Source: Anarhynchus alexandrinus (taxonomy: Eukaryota; Chordata; Aves; Charadriiformes; Charadriidae). Taken from it: a stretch of 64,000 nt of DNA. The DNA is taken from positions 3,569,129 through 3,633,128 of the forward strand of contig VUYV01000004.1 of assembly GCA_008711295.1 (NCBI GenBank). Direction: 5' to 3'. Positions 23,520-38,078 of the stretch are shown here, in pieces. A program made the position numbers and the translations under genes. The notes beneath the pieces were generated by a model, which did no database searches, was not told the origin of the DNA, and saw only the letters and a program-made list of their open reading frames with translations. Numbering within the stretch: position 1 is the stretch's first letter; each line of letters opens with the position of its first letter.

Positions 23520-23629
23520 CTTCATAAAAGCCATCTTCATCCATATCTCCATACACATAAAGGTACTTTCCTGCCGTAAGGGGGAGCTCTGCTTCTGGAT
23601 TTTCATTTGGTCCATCAAAAGGGTTGTAA
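23520..23629 (-). CDS. RIMBP2: RIMBP2 exon, core of SH3-I
   Basis: A 110-bp exon, phase 2 in and phase 1 out, acceptor ctcccttgcag, donor gtattt followed by a run of T. It encodes [20 protein letters not shown] and [17 protein letters not shown]. This holds the RT-loop acidic residues, the [11 protein letters not shown] strand and the DEDGFYEGE n-Src/distal region of a canonical SH3. Joined to its neighbours it gives ARYSYNPFDG...[20 protein letters not shown], an intact SH3. Confidence 0.96.
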
Positions 23630-24609
23630 CTGCAAGGGAGTACAGATGGAAAACATGTGTGTTCACTTACAATCCACACACAACTGAATACTCTGAATAC
23701 TAATCAGAAAAAGGTGTACAGTTCTAAGGCTGCACAGGAAGGTAATTCCTCAGTTCAATGTCTTTTGCTTCCCTTCTGAAACATATATTCTGAGGGGAGT
23801 CTAGGTGAGTTTGTCGTTGTGAACTGTAACTGTATCGCCAACAGGCTGCCATGAAACGCAACCTATTCGCTTAAGCGCTATACACTTAAACCCACATCCT
23901 TTTCTATAGAATTTACTAACACATTTCTCACCTAAGTCTCTTTGAATACACTGGCCAAAATCTTCTTTATTTTTTAAACTAAATTAAAGCAAACTCAGTT
24001 GTGCGGTTCTTTTCCAGTCCTCATATTCCATTTGTTTTATATGGCAGTCTTTTACACAAGTTTATTAGCGTCGAGACAAGTTAAAGAAAGAAAGAAACAG
24101 TGAGTTACAGCTAAAACAAGCTACTCAAAAACTTCTTGTAAAGTATTTAAATCCACTTCCATCCTGAAAGAAACTGTTAATCACAGATGTTTTTATCGTG
24201 ACAGTACTTTATATCTGAAATTTTAATATGCAAAGTAAAGACATGAGGAACTTTTAAATCTTCCTTGCTTTGATGAAAAAGCAATTTACAGGAACAGATG
24301 GAGACATCCTCTGTAAAGTAGAAGGTACACATTCTCATCTCATTTAGACATTGAAGGCTAGAAATACAGCGGTGGGTAAAAGAGCCATGCCGTGTTAAAC
24401 TTTCTCTGACAACCAAAGCACATGGAAATGGCACTATTTTGCAGCCAGTGCAGACAGGAAAGGGGTCTGCTGTTCATAACGTTGGTTCCACGTAATAATT
24501 CAGTGCATGAATAGAAGTGAAGCAAAACCAAATGTTGAATATTACAAATAGACAACATATATTACAAATATATATATGTATTATATATGTAATGAGCTGG
24601 GGTTTTTAC
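23630..24609 (-). other. RIMBP2 intron inside SH3-I
   Basis: 980-bp phase 2 intron. An AT-rich, partly palindromic ATATAT stretch lies at 24545-24590. Otherwise nothing recognised. Confidence 0.9.
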
Positions 24610-24686
24610 CTATATCGGGCAATGCAAAGATGGACTTTCCCAGAATATCTCTGCTTTGAGGTATTGGAATTCTGATCATTATCCAT
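24610..24686 (-). CDS. RIMBP2: RIMBP2 exon, start of SH3-I
   Basis: A 77-bp exon, phase 0 in and phase 2 out, acceptor tttttttccctctacag, donor gtaaaa. It encodes MDNDQNSNTSKQRYSGKVHL then CIARYS, with the serine codon split AG|T. VHLCIARYSYNPFDG is the first beta strand and the ALYDY-like motif of SH3-I, here ARYSY. The leading Met is internal and is read through from RFDSD in the previous exon. Confidence 0.95.
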
Positions 24687-27007
24687 CTGTAGAGGGAAAA
24701 AAAAAAGACAATGTAATTTCAAAGAGATGCATGCACTGCTTTCCTGACAGGCAATATAAATCAGACAGGGACCATGTCACATTCAAAAAAAAATAATTAA
24801 ATTCTAACATGGAACAGAAATGGTTAATTTTACCTAGAAGGCCTTAGGCTAAAAAAGAAAAATAGTAATTCTTTCTGTTATGCTTCGAGCCTAGTAGAGT
24901 GTTTAAAATGAGATACACTTCTTTCCTCCACTTATTTTACAGTATGCTGTGAATTCTTTTAGGAAAAATGAACAACTTTTCACCTGAGCTTGAGAGAACT
25001 TTAATTAAGGTAGAAACACTAGGTTTAACAGTGGGATCAGTTAAGATAAGTTGTCAAAAAATTGACTGAAATTTTACAATCCGGACAGAGTGAATATTGA
25101 ACTGCAGCTTTTGGGCCTAAACTGGTCCCTGCTTGATTCCCAGTATGGAACAAAAGTGCACCAGAAAAATATTAAGTAACTTTTCCTCTGAATTAACTCT
25201 TAAGAGATGGGTTAGCTTGTTGGGTTATCACAACACATTCTATTCTGCCAACTTCCACTGAGAAGGACAGTAATAATTAGCTCACAGGTATTCTCCCCAG
25301 TGGAGCATTTGGGGATGCAGGCAAATTTTCAAGGTTATCATCCTGGTACCTTTTTATGGGCACGTCACAAAGCTCATAACTAATGCAATAATGCTTATTC
25401 TAGAAGACTTGGTTACTAGTAACAATCAGGGAAGTTGCAGATATAGTTTTGCAGTGTGTCTCCTTTTTTTTTTTAAGACTTCACAGCATTATGGTCCATT
25501 TTTAGATTTTATTCATACACTCTCCTCCTGGGTCTGGATACCTCTAAAAAAGAATTGAGCTTAATTTCTGTGAGCTTGCACAATGTAAGCATGTACCCCA
25601 TAATTACACTCCAGAAGGCACACAATGAACAATTCTGCAAAGGAGGGCTTGACACTCTCAGTGAGAGATAACTCAAAAATCATAGAAAAGGGGAATTAAA
25701 TTTGACGTGCACTTCTTCTGTTCCTTGCTGTTAGTTCTGCTTCCCTAAGTCTCGTTGCTAAGCTGCTTTTTCCAGTTTGACTATTTCGGGCTGCCTTTTC
25801 TGTGGCCTCTTCAAAAAGCAGTGAATGTTCCCACTTTTCAGTAATGCTGCTACGCATAAATATACACATATATTTATTTGTGGATAATCGTTATATATGC
25901 CCATGGAATTCCTACTATACAAGAATCTAATATTCTGTTGAATATCCTACACCATACTCAGGCTTGTGATCCATTTAAAAACATTTTGATTCTATCAACT
26001 TTCACAGGTTCTGTAGCAATGAATACAAAATAGATAGAAATAGATATGCACACAGTTTCAATTTATTTACTTCTGTAAAGATTAAGAATGGGATTCAGGA
26101 CTGTAAGGTGAGGGGTAAAATCTGAAGATCATTTCCTGATGGCTGTTTGCCCATATAAAACAGGCTTACAGTATTTAATAGAAGATAATACCCTTCTATA
26201 AGGTTTTCAAAATGTGTCCTATACCTCCTTGTATTTAACATTTGTCCTACATATCAACAGCCAACTTCCTACGGCACCTTTGTAAAGCTGAGCTTCCTAT
26301 TGGCTTTCTACTAGAATTCTACTGAAAACGAGAAAACCTTTCTAAGAAAGGAAGAACAGAACCTTTCAAAAGTACAATTAAATACAAGCTGTAAAGTTGA
26401 ATGGTGGAAGAGTTTAGTGACATCCTGAAACCTTCACCTCCAGATTACAGGCTCAAAATCAGTGTGCTGGAAACTTCTGTTAGCGGATGGTATCAGCCTA
26501 GTTGAAGTGAGAAGATCAACACGTCGTGAAAAGCAGACAAAGAACGAGTCCTGCAGAATGAGCTAATCATCTGTCAGAGCATACCTGCCTGGACAGGGCA
26601 CTGCATGGAATTTCTCTTCCATTTGCCCAGGCTGTATCAAAGTCACACCTTTTGGTAGATGTAATAAAATAATAATAAACCTGCATAACATACACCATAA
26701 CAGACACAGACAGAGACTTACACTTCTTATGCACAGAAACATTACAATGGTCTGAATGCATCACTGAAGGCAGAAGTTTTCATAGAAGCTTGAGGTTCTC
26801 ACCCACCTATTTTTTATGCTGTGTCACTAGGATATCAGCTGAGACTTCTTTGAAAATATCAGTTAACTTCCCACTGGTCATGTCCCCACGTAATATAAGA
26901 AAATGAGAACTTTTTAAAAGCAGGTGGATCGACCTGCATTGGTCCCCTGGAGAAGAGAGGTCCTGGCCCCATAACATACACTTTCAGTAACAAATTTAAA
27001 GACTCAC
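24687..27007 (-). other. RIMBP2 intron
   Basis: Phase 0 intron before SH3-I. AT-rich with short homopolymers (T-run near 25464). No exon or repeat family recognised. Confidence 0.85.
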
Positions 27008-27159
27008 GTCTGAATCAAATCTGCATCTTGGGGTACCAGATCTTGACTTGGACAGGAATGTGGGTTTGACAGACAATTGCTCTGGTTTGTCTCCAGATAT
27101 TTGAAGGGGTCGTATAAACTCTGAAATCACACAACGACTTCCAGAAGGACTTTCATGAC
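27008..27159 (-). CDS. RIMBP2: RIMBP2 exon, linker between coiled coil and SH3-I
   Basis: A 152-bp exon, phase 1 in and phase 0 out, acceptor tttgttccctgccag, donor gtgagt. It encodes GHESPSGSRCVISEFIRPLQ, then ISGDKPEQLSVKPTFLSKSR and SGTPRCRFDSD. The Gly codon is split G|GT with the exon at 32882. The sequence is strongly conserved with the human linker I recall (GSRCVISEFIRPLQISGDKPEQLSVKPTF). It is Ser/Pro-rich with no fold of its own. Confidence 0.94.
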
Positions 27160-30100
27160 CTGGCAGGGAACAAAACACATACAAGAATAAGTAATTGTTC
27201 TCAAGCAGAAACACTGCTAATAAGCAGCAGTGAGTTATTTTTGTCTCCTGTTAGAAATAATTCTAGAAAAATACTAAGGCAGGTAGACTGCAGAGCACAA
27301 AAGTAGCTAAACCAACTATTTCCCAGCCTTTTGGTAAATTATGTAAGTCAACAATATGTAATGGTACATAATGTAGAAAGTATTTTAATTCAAAACAATC
27401 AAAGTCAAAGTTTCCCTAATGAAAAAAAAAAGTACACCTTTGTTCTGAGCATCTTGATATCTTTGGAGAAGTTATCTCACATGCCGTTCAACATGCCCAG
27501 CACTTAAAAGCTGCTGTTGGAACCCTTCTACTCCTTTCAGGAACACTGTCATGTACTGAAAAGCAGAATCAAGTTGTGCATTTATCTTCTAAGAAAGCTA
27601 CTGAAATGCTAATAATTTAGTGAACAGGATATTAATTTTGAAATGAAGGGAAGTGGTCTGGCTTTTTGCAGGGCAGTAAGTTCCAAAATTCATATTTCTT
27701 AAGAGCTCCTTGCTAACACCAGTACTAAAACACAATTTGATCACAGTGCCATCTCTCCAGTTTCTAAAAAGCGGAAGATGTAAATTATGAAAAAGGAAAA
27801 ATCTCCAGAAATGCTTTTTGAATATTTTTATTGTGCTTTTTTAAAGCACTTAAAAATGAAAAGGAAAAGACAGTTTATACTGCACATTTAAAGGACCTAA
27901 GGAGGCAGCCTTACAAGAGGCTGAACAGTCTTATCTCCTATTGACTCAAGTGAAAACCAGGCCTAAGGGCGAGGGCAGACAAGTAAAAAGAACAACATCA
28001 TCAAGGTTGCAAGAGAGACTAATAAAGTGTAATATAAAATACTTCTACATTTTTTCCCTTTTACTGTTAGCTTAGTCCCCAGACCACATGAAAACAAGCA
28101 GGAAATGATAAACGGAGCCTAATTATACTTGCAGCATCAGCAGAAGTTATAGCAAAGCACAGAGTGTAGGGCATTGCTGACACAATCAGATATCCACAGT
28201 GCCTTCTCCTTTCTCTCTTGCTCATTAACATAATGAGCCTATGCTCTAATTTTTCAGACCCTGGATATGTGCAGGTTCAGCATTTCCTCTCCGGTTCTGC
28301 CAGAAGTCTGGACAGCAATGTTTTGCTACTCAATTGCAAGCTTCCCAGACACGCGTCACCAGGAATTACTAGTGGAACCTCTTTATTCATATTGCAGAGG
28401 AGAATAAGCTCCAAAACATATCATCAGAGGTTTTTTCTGGTGTGCTCCTTAGTCCAATATGATTAATTTTCTCTGCATCATTGTAATTTACAGCAGGACA
28501 GCTTAAGCACATTGACAGCAGGGAAATATACCAGTCATCATACAAAAGATTAATTACAACCAGCCCACTTACAGCAATCCCCAGGCTGGAAAAGGGCACA
28601 TTTTTTATTCTTGGAACCTTTCTCACATATATAACAGAAAAGTCATCCCTGTTCAGAAACCTTTAGCCAATTTAGCTCCTTCTGTTTGCTGTTAATGCGC
28701 TTGCCATATCAGCCTGTCAGTGCCAAGCCTATAAATAATTGGTCCAACTGTGATTATTCATTCAAAGGGAACTGCTGTTTGGTCTCATACCTCCTGGATT
28801 TTTCAAGCTCTGTTATTGAATTAGTTGCACTATATACGAAATGTGGAGATAGATTCTTGGACAATATAGCCCTTGCTTTGCATACATATGGGATGATAAC
28901 CAGGATAGGAACACACATTATCAGGAACTCCAGGAACACCAAGATTCTGGAAGATATTCAAATTCCTATTTTTTCCACTTGTAAAACAGGGTACATAAAA
29001 TTTACCTTGAGTCCTTAATACATAGGAGAGAAAACTGCATGGTAGTTGTAATTAGATCATGTGACTGGACGCATCTATGGCTCCAGATGGTGCTAATAAC
29101 TAGATACAGCTTACTCAGATACCCCACTTCCCATCAGAGTAAGTCTATACCCATATCCATCAATGTATGTGGAAATGTAGTTTCTGCCCCAAATCTAGCT
29201 CTGGAAATGGATCTGTCTTCCTAACTGGACTTACTGCTGCCTTCAGTGCCCTCTGTTTCTCTATTCATTTGGCTACTTGTGCACTGTAACATCTCCCTGC
29301 TCAATAAATCTGCACCGGGTGCCACCAACCTCTGCCTCTTCATGAAAAAGTGTGTTAAATAACAGAAGCTGATCCTCTAAGGCTCTTTCCCATGCTGTGG
29401 GACTGCTTTTATCTGGGACCACAGTGTGATCTATTTCTTAAAGCAGCTTAAAAATTACTGCCTTTTCAAGGTATTCTAAGATCTGCAATAAACTGGAAAG
29501 AAGGGATTTTGGGGCGAGCCGTATCACACAATGTTAGCAGTTAGTTCCTGTATACTCGGTACAGGAGACTTTTTTATAAGGTCATGAGATGCTTAAATAA
29601 TATATGTAAATTCATGCTGATTCTATGTATGTAGAGCCACAGTTGGATTAAAAAAACCAAACACAAGCATCATCAAGAAATGCCTTTGCAAAAAGCAAAA
29701 TTGAGATTCATTGTGCATGAAGCACATTCCTCCTGAAACCTCCTGAATCTCTGTCATCTCCCCATCATTTCTATAGAGGATGTCTACTTTTGCAGATTGT
29801 GAATACATGAGTGCAGACAAAAATGGCTGCATTTAAAAGCCTAAGTACTTCCAAAATAAGAAACGATTTCAAACTATGTTCTCTTGTTGATCCAAGGCAA
29901 TTTCATTGATGTCCCTGGGCTTCAATGTGGAGGAATCAGGCCTATAAAGACTGTTTTAAAACTTGTTAACTCACTGGAAACTAAGAAAAAAAAATGCACC
30001 TTTTTTTTTTATATTTGCACTCTGGGAAAAACTTAGAGTTAAAAATGAAAAATAGAAGAGGCCAGTTCCTAAGAACATGCAGCCGCTTCTAGAAATGTGT

Positions 30101-32881
30101 CTTTTTTTCTCTAAATACTAGAGAAGAACCTTATAAAGCCACAGGGGCTTTGTCCGTAAAGTCTCGTAAAATCCTTATATGCTCAAAATGGCCTTTGTTT
30201 TCCCACGACTGGCAAATATCTGTTAAGGAAGTCTGAAGAAGACTCTTTCAAGGAAAGAGGCAAGGAAGAGCACCAGACTTAATTTAAATGTCTCAGCAGA
30301 ATTAAAGCTGGCCACATTTGTAGTACAATTAGACTCTCTATTTTGTTTGTTGGAACAGCTGATTCATTATGGACTACCTAAATTATCTAGAAAAGCCATT
30401 TAAATGAGCCTTTTATCTGATGAATAATAAATCTTAAGGTTTCTATATCTGATTGTGACATTATTACATGTTTAGAGTGAACCTTTTACGTTCTAATCTA
30501 TTCTGGCTAGGTTTGTTTCATTTCCTGACACATTCAAACATCACCAATTAAGGCAAAGCAGCTGGTCATAAACTGATCTCATTTCCGTCATTTGCTTTGC
30601 TTTGAAAGCTGTTCTTGTGTTCCTTCTTGTGTTCTTTCTTCCTCACACATAATAAAAATAATTACACTTCTGGTTTGAAGAACTTGCTCTCGCATTACCA
30701 TCATTATTGTGAAATGGTTCATTTCAATAATTAGAAATCCTGCCCACTTGCTCAAACATTACTTTATTGTTATCAGTGCATTCATACTGAGAAAGAATAT
30801 TGTCCAAGGATTTCTGATGTTTATACTTTAGTGCCGCAGGCCCTGAATTCTAAGTCACATAAAAATCACTAGGTTATGAGAAAAGGTTTACAGAGCAAGG
30901 CCTCTAATGACTTCAGTACAGACCTAGCTGTGTTTTCTGTGTTTCTAGCCAAGGATTTTGTGGCAGATTTCTGTTTGTTATGTTTTGAAGGTTTTTCTAA
31001 AAGCTATTGCCATTAGTATTTCAAGAATAAATATCAGATTGGAGCCTATTTAGATCAATTCCAGAGATACAGACTGGACCTTCACTAGCTGCCTAAAGGA
31101 CATTTCAATACCTAATTACCTTTCCTATAAAATTAATTGTTGCTTTGAAAATCCTGTCCTTAGAGACCTGAGGAGCTAATCCTGCTGATATTAAAGAAAT
31201 TTCTACTGAATTCTTTTGGCTATCAGGTAATGCCTTCCGAATTCTCCATTTCGCACACTTTAATATCCACTTAGGTGAGACCTGCAGCTCCAGAAAAGCC
31301 TATAAACTAATATGCACCACTAATATGCCACCGTGGGCAAGACTGCAAACACCTCGAATTTTGTGTTCAAAATCCCAAGGCATACATAGTACAAAGTTGC
31401 TGAAGTGAAATGAAAGAAGGATGTCACCTTGGTTCCTTTTGACTTCGTTTCACATTGTGTTTAGCACCCTTCACTGAAAATAACTGCTCATCTGTAACGA
31501 TAGGGCAATGATTTGTGATTTCTGGGGCCTATGCTTTAGACTTTTTCTAGAAGCTTAGGAAGATGAAATAAAAAATAGTCAAGCCTATTTCCTTTTTCCA
31601 GTTCCTCTTCATACTTACAATTTTGAGGGAATTTGTAAGCAATGGAAATTACCTGACAAGTGTCCCTTTGCAGAGGAAGCAGTTAAAGTCATTCTAGCAT
31701 GGGTGATACTGAGCTGGTGAGCACGTTCCTCAGCTTTGATAACAACATAGTTATAATACACAATCTAACATGCAATTTACACGCATGTTACTTTCAAGTG
31801 TCCTCAGGTAACCTCTTGCCTTGATCTTTGAAATTTTCTTATGAATAACGAATTGTTAACAAAAAGTTGTGTACTTAGGAGGAGCAGTTGCCTCTGGCAA
31901 CAGGAGGTGACCTGGCAAAACTTCAACAACAATCTTGGAAAAACACCGACTGTGTTGAAGATCCTAGGCACTATAAGTGTAAGAACACCACTACAGACAT
32001 AAATTAATTTATTTTTTCTTTTACTTTACATTCCTTATTTCTTTTAAAACTCAAATCAACAATATTTTTGTTGTGACTTTTCTATTTCTAAAACACCTGG
32101 CAGTTACCTGTTCAAATACTATTTCAAGCACAGTTAAAAATTTAAACACACCTTTGCACAGTTTGGTAAGCAACTGTAGATATTATCCCTATTCAGTTCT
32201 GTTAAAATATACCCCATGAAACTCCTTTCCAACCAAAACCACTTTGGGACAGAGTTTGTGTTCTTGTAGACAGTGTTTGCTTCCACTGAATTTTTTTTTA
32301 ATGTATTACTTCCAAGTTTTTATGGAGAAGTGCATATTTTCTGTTAAAAAAAATGCATCTAAAATAAAAACGTTTTCATGTTTGTAGAAGTATTCCATTC
32401 AGTTTTCCCATTTTCTACCCAGATCTATTTACAAGTTTCTTTTATGTAATGGCTAATGCATTGTGGGGGTCTCTGTGCTTTCTTTCCCCACGAACTGCTG
32501 CTTCACCAAGACAGCACACAACTCCTGTCCCCAAAACAGCGAAGGTTTTACAACAAAGACTGTATGTGCAGACAGTCTCTCTTCTTCCAACAGAAGTAGA
32601 TAGTTACACAAGGAATACAACATTTTAACACTGAAGAGGTTTCTCGTCACTGCACCCAGCAACAATTAGAGAGAATTCTGCTCACAGCAGTGCCCGAATA
32701 AAACTGGAACAACCTCAGTGAAGTCTTAAGAGATACTCTGAAATTGAAACAAGTCACAAAACAGAAACAGGAGCAAATTCTATCCCTCATTTGTACAATC
32801 AAGCTCTATTTACATCATTGAGTTCCATCTTAAAGCCTACAGGGCAGAACAGATACCTACAAATAAAATGCTGGTTCTTAC
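27160..32881 (-). other. RIMBP2 large intron
   Basis: 5.7-kb phase 1 intron. One exon-like frame with a strong donor near 28570 lacks an acceptor. No transposon was recognised. The stretch 30400-30800 looks unusually free of simple repeats, but conservation cannot be judged from one sequence. Confidence 0.8.
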
Positions 32882-33086
32882 CTTTGCCTATAGAAGTGGC
32901 TATTCCATTCATTAACTGGGACAGAGATTTACCGGGAGAACCAGGGATATCTGAGGACGCCACCGAGTTACTGCTCAGGAGATCAATCTTCCCTGCTTGC
33001 TGTCGAAACTTCTCCAGTTCTCTGGACAGGAGGTTAAATTGTTCGCTCTGTGTCCGGCATTTCTCCTCTAGCTCTCGGACCTTGGC
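32882..33086 (-). CDS. RIMBP2: RIMBP2 exon, coiled coil end and Ser-rich linker
   Basis: A 205-bp exon, phase 0 in and phase 1 out, acceptor gtcttgcttgtgcag, donor gtaaga. The first half, AKVRELEEKCRTQSEQFNLL then SRELEKFRQQAGKIDLLSS, has heptad-spaced Leu/Phe and many Glu/Lys/Arg, a typical coiled coil. The second half, NSVASSDIPGSPGKSLSQLM then NGIATSIGK, is a flexible linker. It continues the helix begun in the exons at 49266, 42614 and 38642. Confidence 0.94.
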
Positions 33087-36000
33087 CTGCACAAGCAAGA
33101 CATAACACAGACCTCTGACTGAGATCAGATCGAGCGGCGACTGCCTCAGCTTTTTCGAAGTACCAGGAAGCCAGGATAGGCAAACTATTTGGGATAAATA
33201 GGCCCACAATCACACTTTTCTCCCCTTAAATTCTCACCCATATTTAGAACAAATCTTTTAGTAGCCCTGTGTTATTGAGGTAAGCACTCCTTTCATCCCC
33301 AGTTGCCAAAGGGGAAATTCCTCATCATATTTTTTGGCAGTGCTAAAAAAATCACTGCCAAGAACACCTGCAAACAGATCCTACAGCTTTGTGACTTCTA
33401 CACACATCTGAATGTCACTTTTGTGCGCTTTTCCAACTTTTTCTAAAACTCAGGTATATTTCTGAGGTTTGCCCATCCTCTGCTGCTAAGTTGAAGCCTC
33501 CTGAAATGCTAGGTTAACATTTATGTCTTAAAAACTAGCAACAACAAAAAAACCCCACAGTGGTTCATGCAGAATGTGGGCCTAGCTACTGGCTGAATTC
33601 CCTTTCAAAAATAATGCTCCTCATATAGATGCCAAACCACACAGAAGTAATCCAGACACCAGCCAAGAGGAGACTGTTTGTAAGCTTGTGAGAAGTACCA
33701 AAATGTCATTGTTGGCAAACATTTGTGTTTTAATTTTGAGGCAACAGCCTTTAACAAAACAGAACTTCAAAGATAAGCTTCTGTGCTGACTTGGGAAATT
33801 TCCCTACATACAGTTTATGAATTCCTGATGTGAAAAAATGTATGAGGTGATGGAAGGATTCCCTGGCTGAAAGAAATGGCAAAGGGCATGCAAGCAGAAG
33901 TAGCTCAACAGAGGCAGTAATAGGCTCCTTATATTAAAAGCTGATGCATTATATCCTAATCTGATGCTTTATCATGAACAAAAATCACTCTCCTTCATTA
34001 AAAACCCCTTTACAGTATATGCCTAGTTAAACAACCGTACTAAAAAGGGAAGTCTGGATATCAATTAGATTCATTCAACTGTACTAAAGGTTCCTTCTTC
34101 TTGAAAGAGAAAAATGTTCTCAGTTCATGTAAGAAAAACTGCACATATTACATATCAAGAAAATGACATACGTTACACACCACTTATGCAAAGATCTTAG
34201 CACAGCTAAAGATAAACAAAACACTTCTACTACCCAGAATAACACAAAAATCCAAATTTCCTACTATAGAAGGTGGTACTGTTTGTTCCTTTTTTTTGGT
34301 AACAAATACATTTTTAAAGGTACAGTGAATTTTGAGGATATAATTTCTTCATATTCATAAAACAAAAATTAATTTAGTTCAGCTAAAGAAGTCTCAGGGT
34401 ATCTATTTGTCTGATTATGAAACAGAAAACAGTAAGATACAGAGACATAGTGGGAGTTTTACACAAACATTAAATGCTTTGATTTTGGTTTTTTGTCTTT
34501 CATCTTTTCACTGTGGTTTGGAGCAACCAAAATGTGAGCCTTTCCTACTTGTTACTTTGCTGCATGAATAAGGCATCTGTGTACAATTTCAAAATAACAT
34601 TAAACAAACAAAGTAGTAAGGTGGATTTGGTTTTGAGATCCCTCTTTCCAAAGGAAAGTTTAAGGATGAGCTATTCAACTCTCTAAGAATATATACTGAC
34701 CTTTCCACATGCAGTTATGGAAACTCTAGCATAAAATAAAAAATAAAAACATCATCATCCAGAACCCAACAAGATGCTAAGGCTGCCTTAAAAAATATTT
34801 TTGAAAAAAATATAAATATAATGTCTTATTATTATTTATTAATTTAAACCTTATTTGCATTTCGGTATATGCCTTCTTTGACTTTTATTTCAAGTATCTA
34901 GAATCTTCATTTTCAAGCTGTTCTCTCACAACAGTATGAAGCCTGGAAGAAAAATGCCTTTACTACTTTTTTTAAAATCAAAGTTTTAAGTCAGAAGTGA
35001 GCACAAAGCTGGTACTATACAGAGAAAAAATTGCCATAAGATCAACAACAGGACTAACAGGAGGCATCCCCATCCCCGTCGTTGTTTCTTGACTTCAGGC
35101 AGGTGCTTGGTTCACTGTTAGCCAGCCAGACCCACCTCACTGTAGAAAATCCACATATTCATGTATGTCACTGCAGAGAGAGGCACGTGCTCACACTCTC
35201 AGAAGTACTGAATTTTTATTCGGTATCATAGTTCTGCTCATATAGCTTATGCTAATGACAACGGCACAGAAGTGCCGAGTCTACCAGATCTCCCTAACAC
35301 TGGATCTGCCTATAGCAGTGGTTGTATGAAAAGACATTCTCTGCTGCAGACCATATTGAATGTATTTCACTTAGGACTTGCCAAGTTTCTCATACAATAC
35401 ATAGTGCTATTTCTAAAACTTAAATAGCTTCTTAAATTGAAAATGAAGTAGACTTCATCCGTTACAAGACAGATACTGTTCGCACAAGACAGATAAGATG
35501 GTGAGCAACTTTCCAGGTGGACAGGCTTGAATTCAGACTAGTAATTAGCTCACATATTCTGCTACGGACATACCGTTTCATAGTTTAGTTGTTTACGTAG
35601 CAGCAATGCCTTTCAGTAGGTGGCTCAATAAATCAACCTCAGGTGAAAACACCACTTAAAATTATCTTTGTATTAACACAGAAACAATCTGAATTCAGGC
35701 AAAATCCACACAGTCAGAAAGCTACAATCTTGAATAAACTACCAAACCATTCTTACTGGGCATGCTCACAAGAAATCCATTTTCAAAACCATATCTGAGT
35801 TCTCATTAAATCATGCCATATTTGAAGACCAGTCTCTTGCAGAAGAAAATTCTGATTTTGGTGATTTGGTATTAGGCCAATAAATGCCAAGCATGCTTGC
35901 ATAACAATGGTTCTAGCACACATCCCATGCAAGGTTAGGCAGGACTATCGTACTCATTTTAAAGGGGAAAAGTGCAGAATTCAGGACAGAGAAAGGAGAA

Positions 36001-37869
36001 TTTATGCCCTAAAATACCTGCATGCTGTCCAAGGTGTTCTGGATGAAGTGCAAAGCAATAAATTCCAAACAAGACACAGTAAACAAAGAGATGTGAAATA
36101 AACAAAGAAATAAAAACAGTTTTGAACACTTTTTTTACATTTCAAAGCAAAATATATTAGAACAGTTAACACGTGTAAAAACATGCATTAACACAAACCA
36201 CACTATAGAATGTTTCAGAAATCAATACCACTGCTGGCGTTAAATTGCAAAAGGCAGATTAAATAAAACGCTAAAAATTAATGGGCTTCTGGCAATAAGA
36301 AGCAAAAGCTTAGGAAATCTTGATGGGGTTACGCAAATCAGAGGTTGCAGACAAATCAGCTAAATAGGAATTTTCATTAGCTTGAGGGGGCTAAATAAGC
36401 ACTTGCCTGTTTAGTTTCTACATATGTTTTCCTGCATCATATGCTTTCCACCAGGCATTAAATAATAATTTAATCTTATGTTCTTAAAGGCAAGACAAAC
36501 TTAATGTATATGATGGTAATGAAAGCATGAGTAAATCACTTCCTGTTGGAATATTAGCTTTTACAGATATAAACAATTACCAAAAAAATTTTTTTAAAGA
36601 TGATCAATGTACCAGAAAAAACATCTTCCATCAATGCATGACCAGTAAGTACACAGACAGAAGAACTACTGTGAGAAGGTGGAAATTACCTTCTGCTCAA
36701 ATCAGATTTCTAAGCAAAAAGTTGACAATGCACTTGCTATAATCAATCTACGGTATCGCATGTTCTTTCTGATATGTACAGTATGTTAAGCCTTAATAAC
36801 TATTTAATGCCTTTTCTTTTTCTCAGACAGAAAAACTAGTGAAAACCCATTTTACATGGAAAAAATGAAGAACAAAGAATAAAAGGAAATCAGTTAGCGT
36901 GCTATTTACTTGTGCATCTATACTTTCTGACACTTTACCTTATCAAATCATCAAATGATCACCACATCAAATGATACGACTGGAACTTAAAGAATCTGTT
37001 GAGACTGGTTTTGAAAAACTGAGGAGGACTTATTTGCTTTAGGAACCTTCTTAGAGTTCTGATTTCTGCTACACGTTGTTGTCCTGTCTCCTATCTTACA
37101 CAACAGTGTGGGTCAGCCTGCATTTCTAAACAGCAGGCAGCAAAGGGAATAAAAGCTCTTGTCAGCACCAGGCAGATATTCGAGTGTATTAATTTATTTC
37201 AATTCTCCTTTTATTTTTTGTGTTTTCATACATAATTTAACCATTATAAAGGTTCCATTATTATAAGAATCTCAGTTTAAAGTCTCTAAAAATTTCATTC
37301 CAGCTTAAGACAAAGAGGTTTTGCACACCTTGTCCTGTTCCAACTAAAATTGACAGCAAAGCTCATGGTTTTTGAATGGGAGAGTAAGAATTTGTTCCTA
37401 TTCTTCGTGTTACTTCCATACAAGACACAAGCAATTCTGTATCCTTAGGCACAGAATATTAAATTACTAGAAATTTTTTAGGACTAACAACTTGAAGGAA
37501 GGCTTAAAATGTGATGCAAAGTCCATAAACAAAACTACTAATGAATTTACAGGTGCTATGAGCAATTCCTAATGAAAATACCAGGATCTTTTGATTTATC
37601 TTTATAGATGATGTTGCCTTTATGGATGATGTCAGTATGTGCAGGTATTTAGTGCCTTAAAAATCAGTAAATCAGATCATCTGAATCATCTCTCAAAACT
37701 TAATTTATTTAACAGCGTTTACTTACTAAATCCAACAGTCACTGGCAAGTTCTAAAAACATATTGCAGCATAGTTGGGAAATGCTAAGGCCCCTGCTAGT
37801 GATACACAGCAATAGGATTAGTGGTGAAGGACACGGGTAGCATCCAGACAAAAATTCTGACAGGATACA

Positions 37870-38078
37870 AGAATAGTATTCTTCATAATGAAAGTGCTTA
37901 AGGACTGAAAGAGGCTACCCATGGAGGCTGTCATATCTCCATTCCCAGAGATATTTGAAAACGGACTGCGCAAAGCTTTGAACAACCTACAGTAATTTTG
38001 AAGAGGGCCTTTCTTTGAGCAGGGGGTTGGACCAGAGAGCCAGAGGTCCCTTCCAAACAGAACTATTCTATGTTTCTA
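37870..38078 (+). mobile_element. CR1 LINE 3' fragment, highly diverged
   Basis: Plus-strand order of CR1 3' landmarks is recognisable: a gaggctgtcatatctccatt block, then a gatatttgaaaac block, tttgagcagggggttggacc, then gaggtcccttccaaacagaa and a decayed attctatg tail. Many substitutions and short indels compared with the copy at 20347, so this insertion is clearly older. No open frame survives. Confidence 0.8.

Noticed and set aside
28570..28625. Short minus-strand frame ending at a strong donor (GCT|gtaagt).
   Set aside because: Upstream AG lacks a pyrimidine tract, and the peptide VPRIKNVPFSSLGIA does not fit RIMBP2 between the coiled coil and the linker, where phases 1-1 would be needed.
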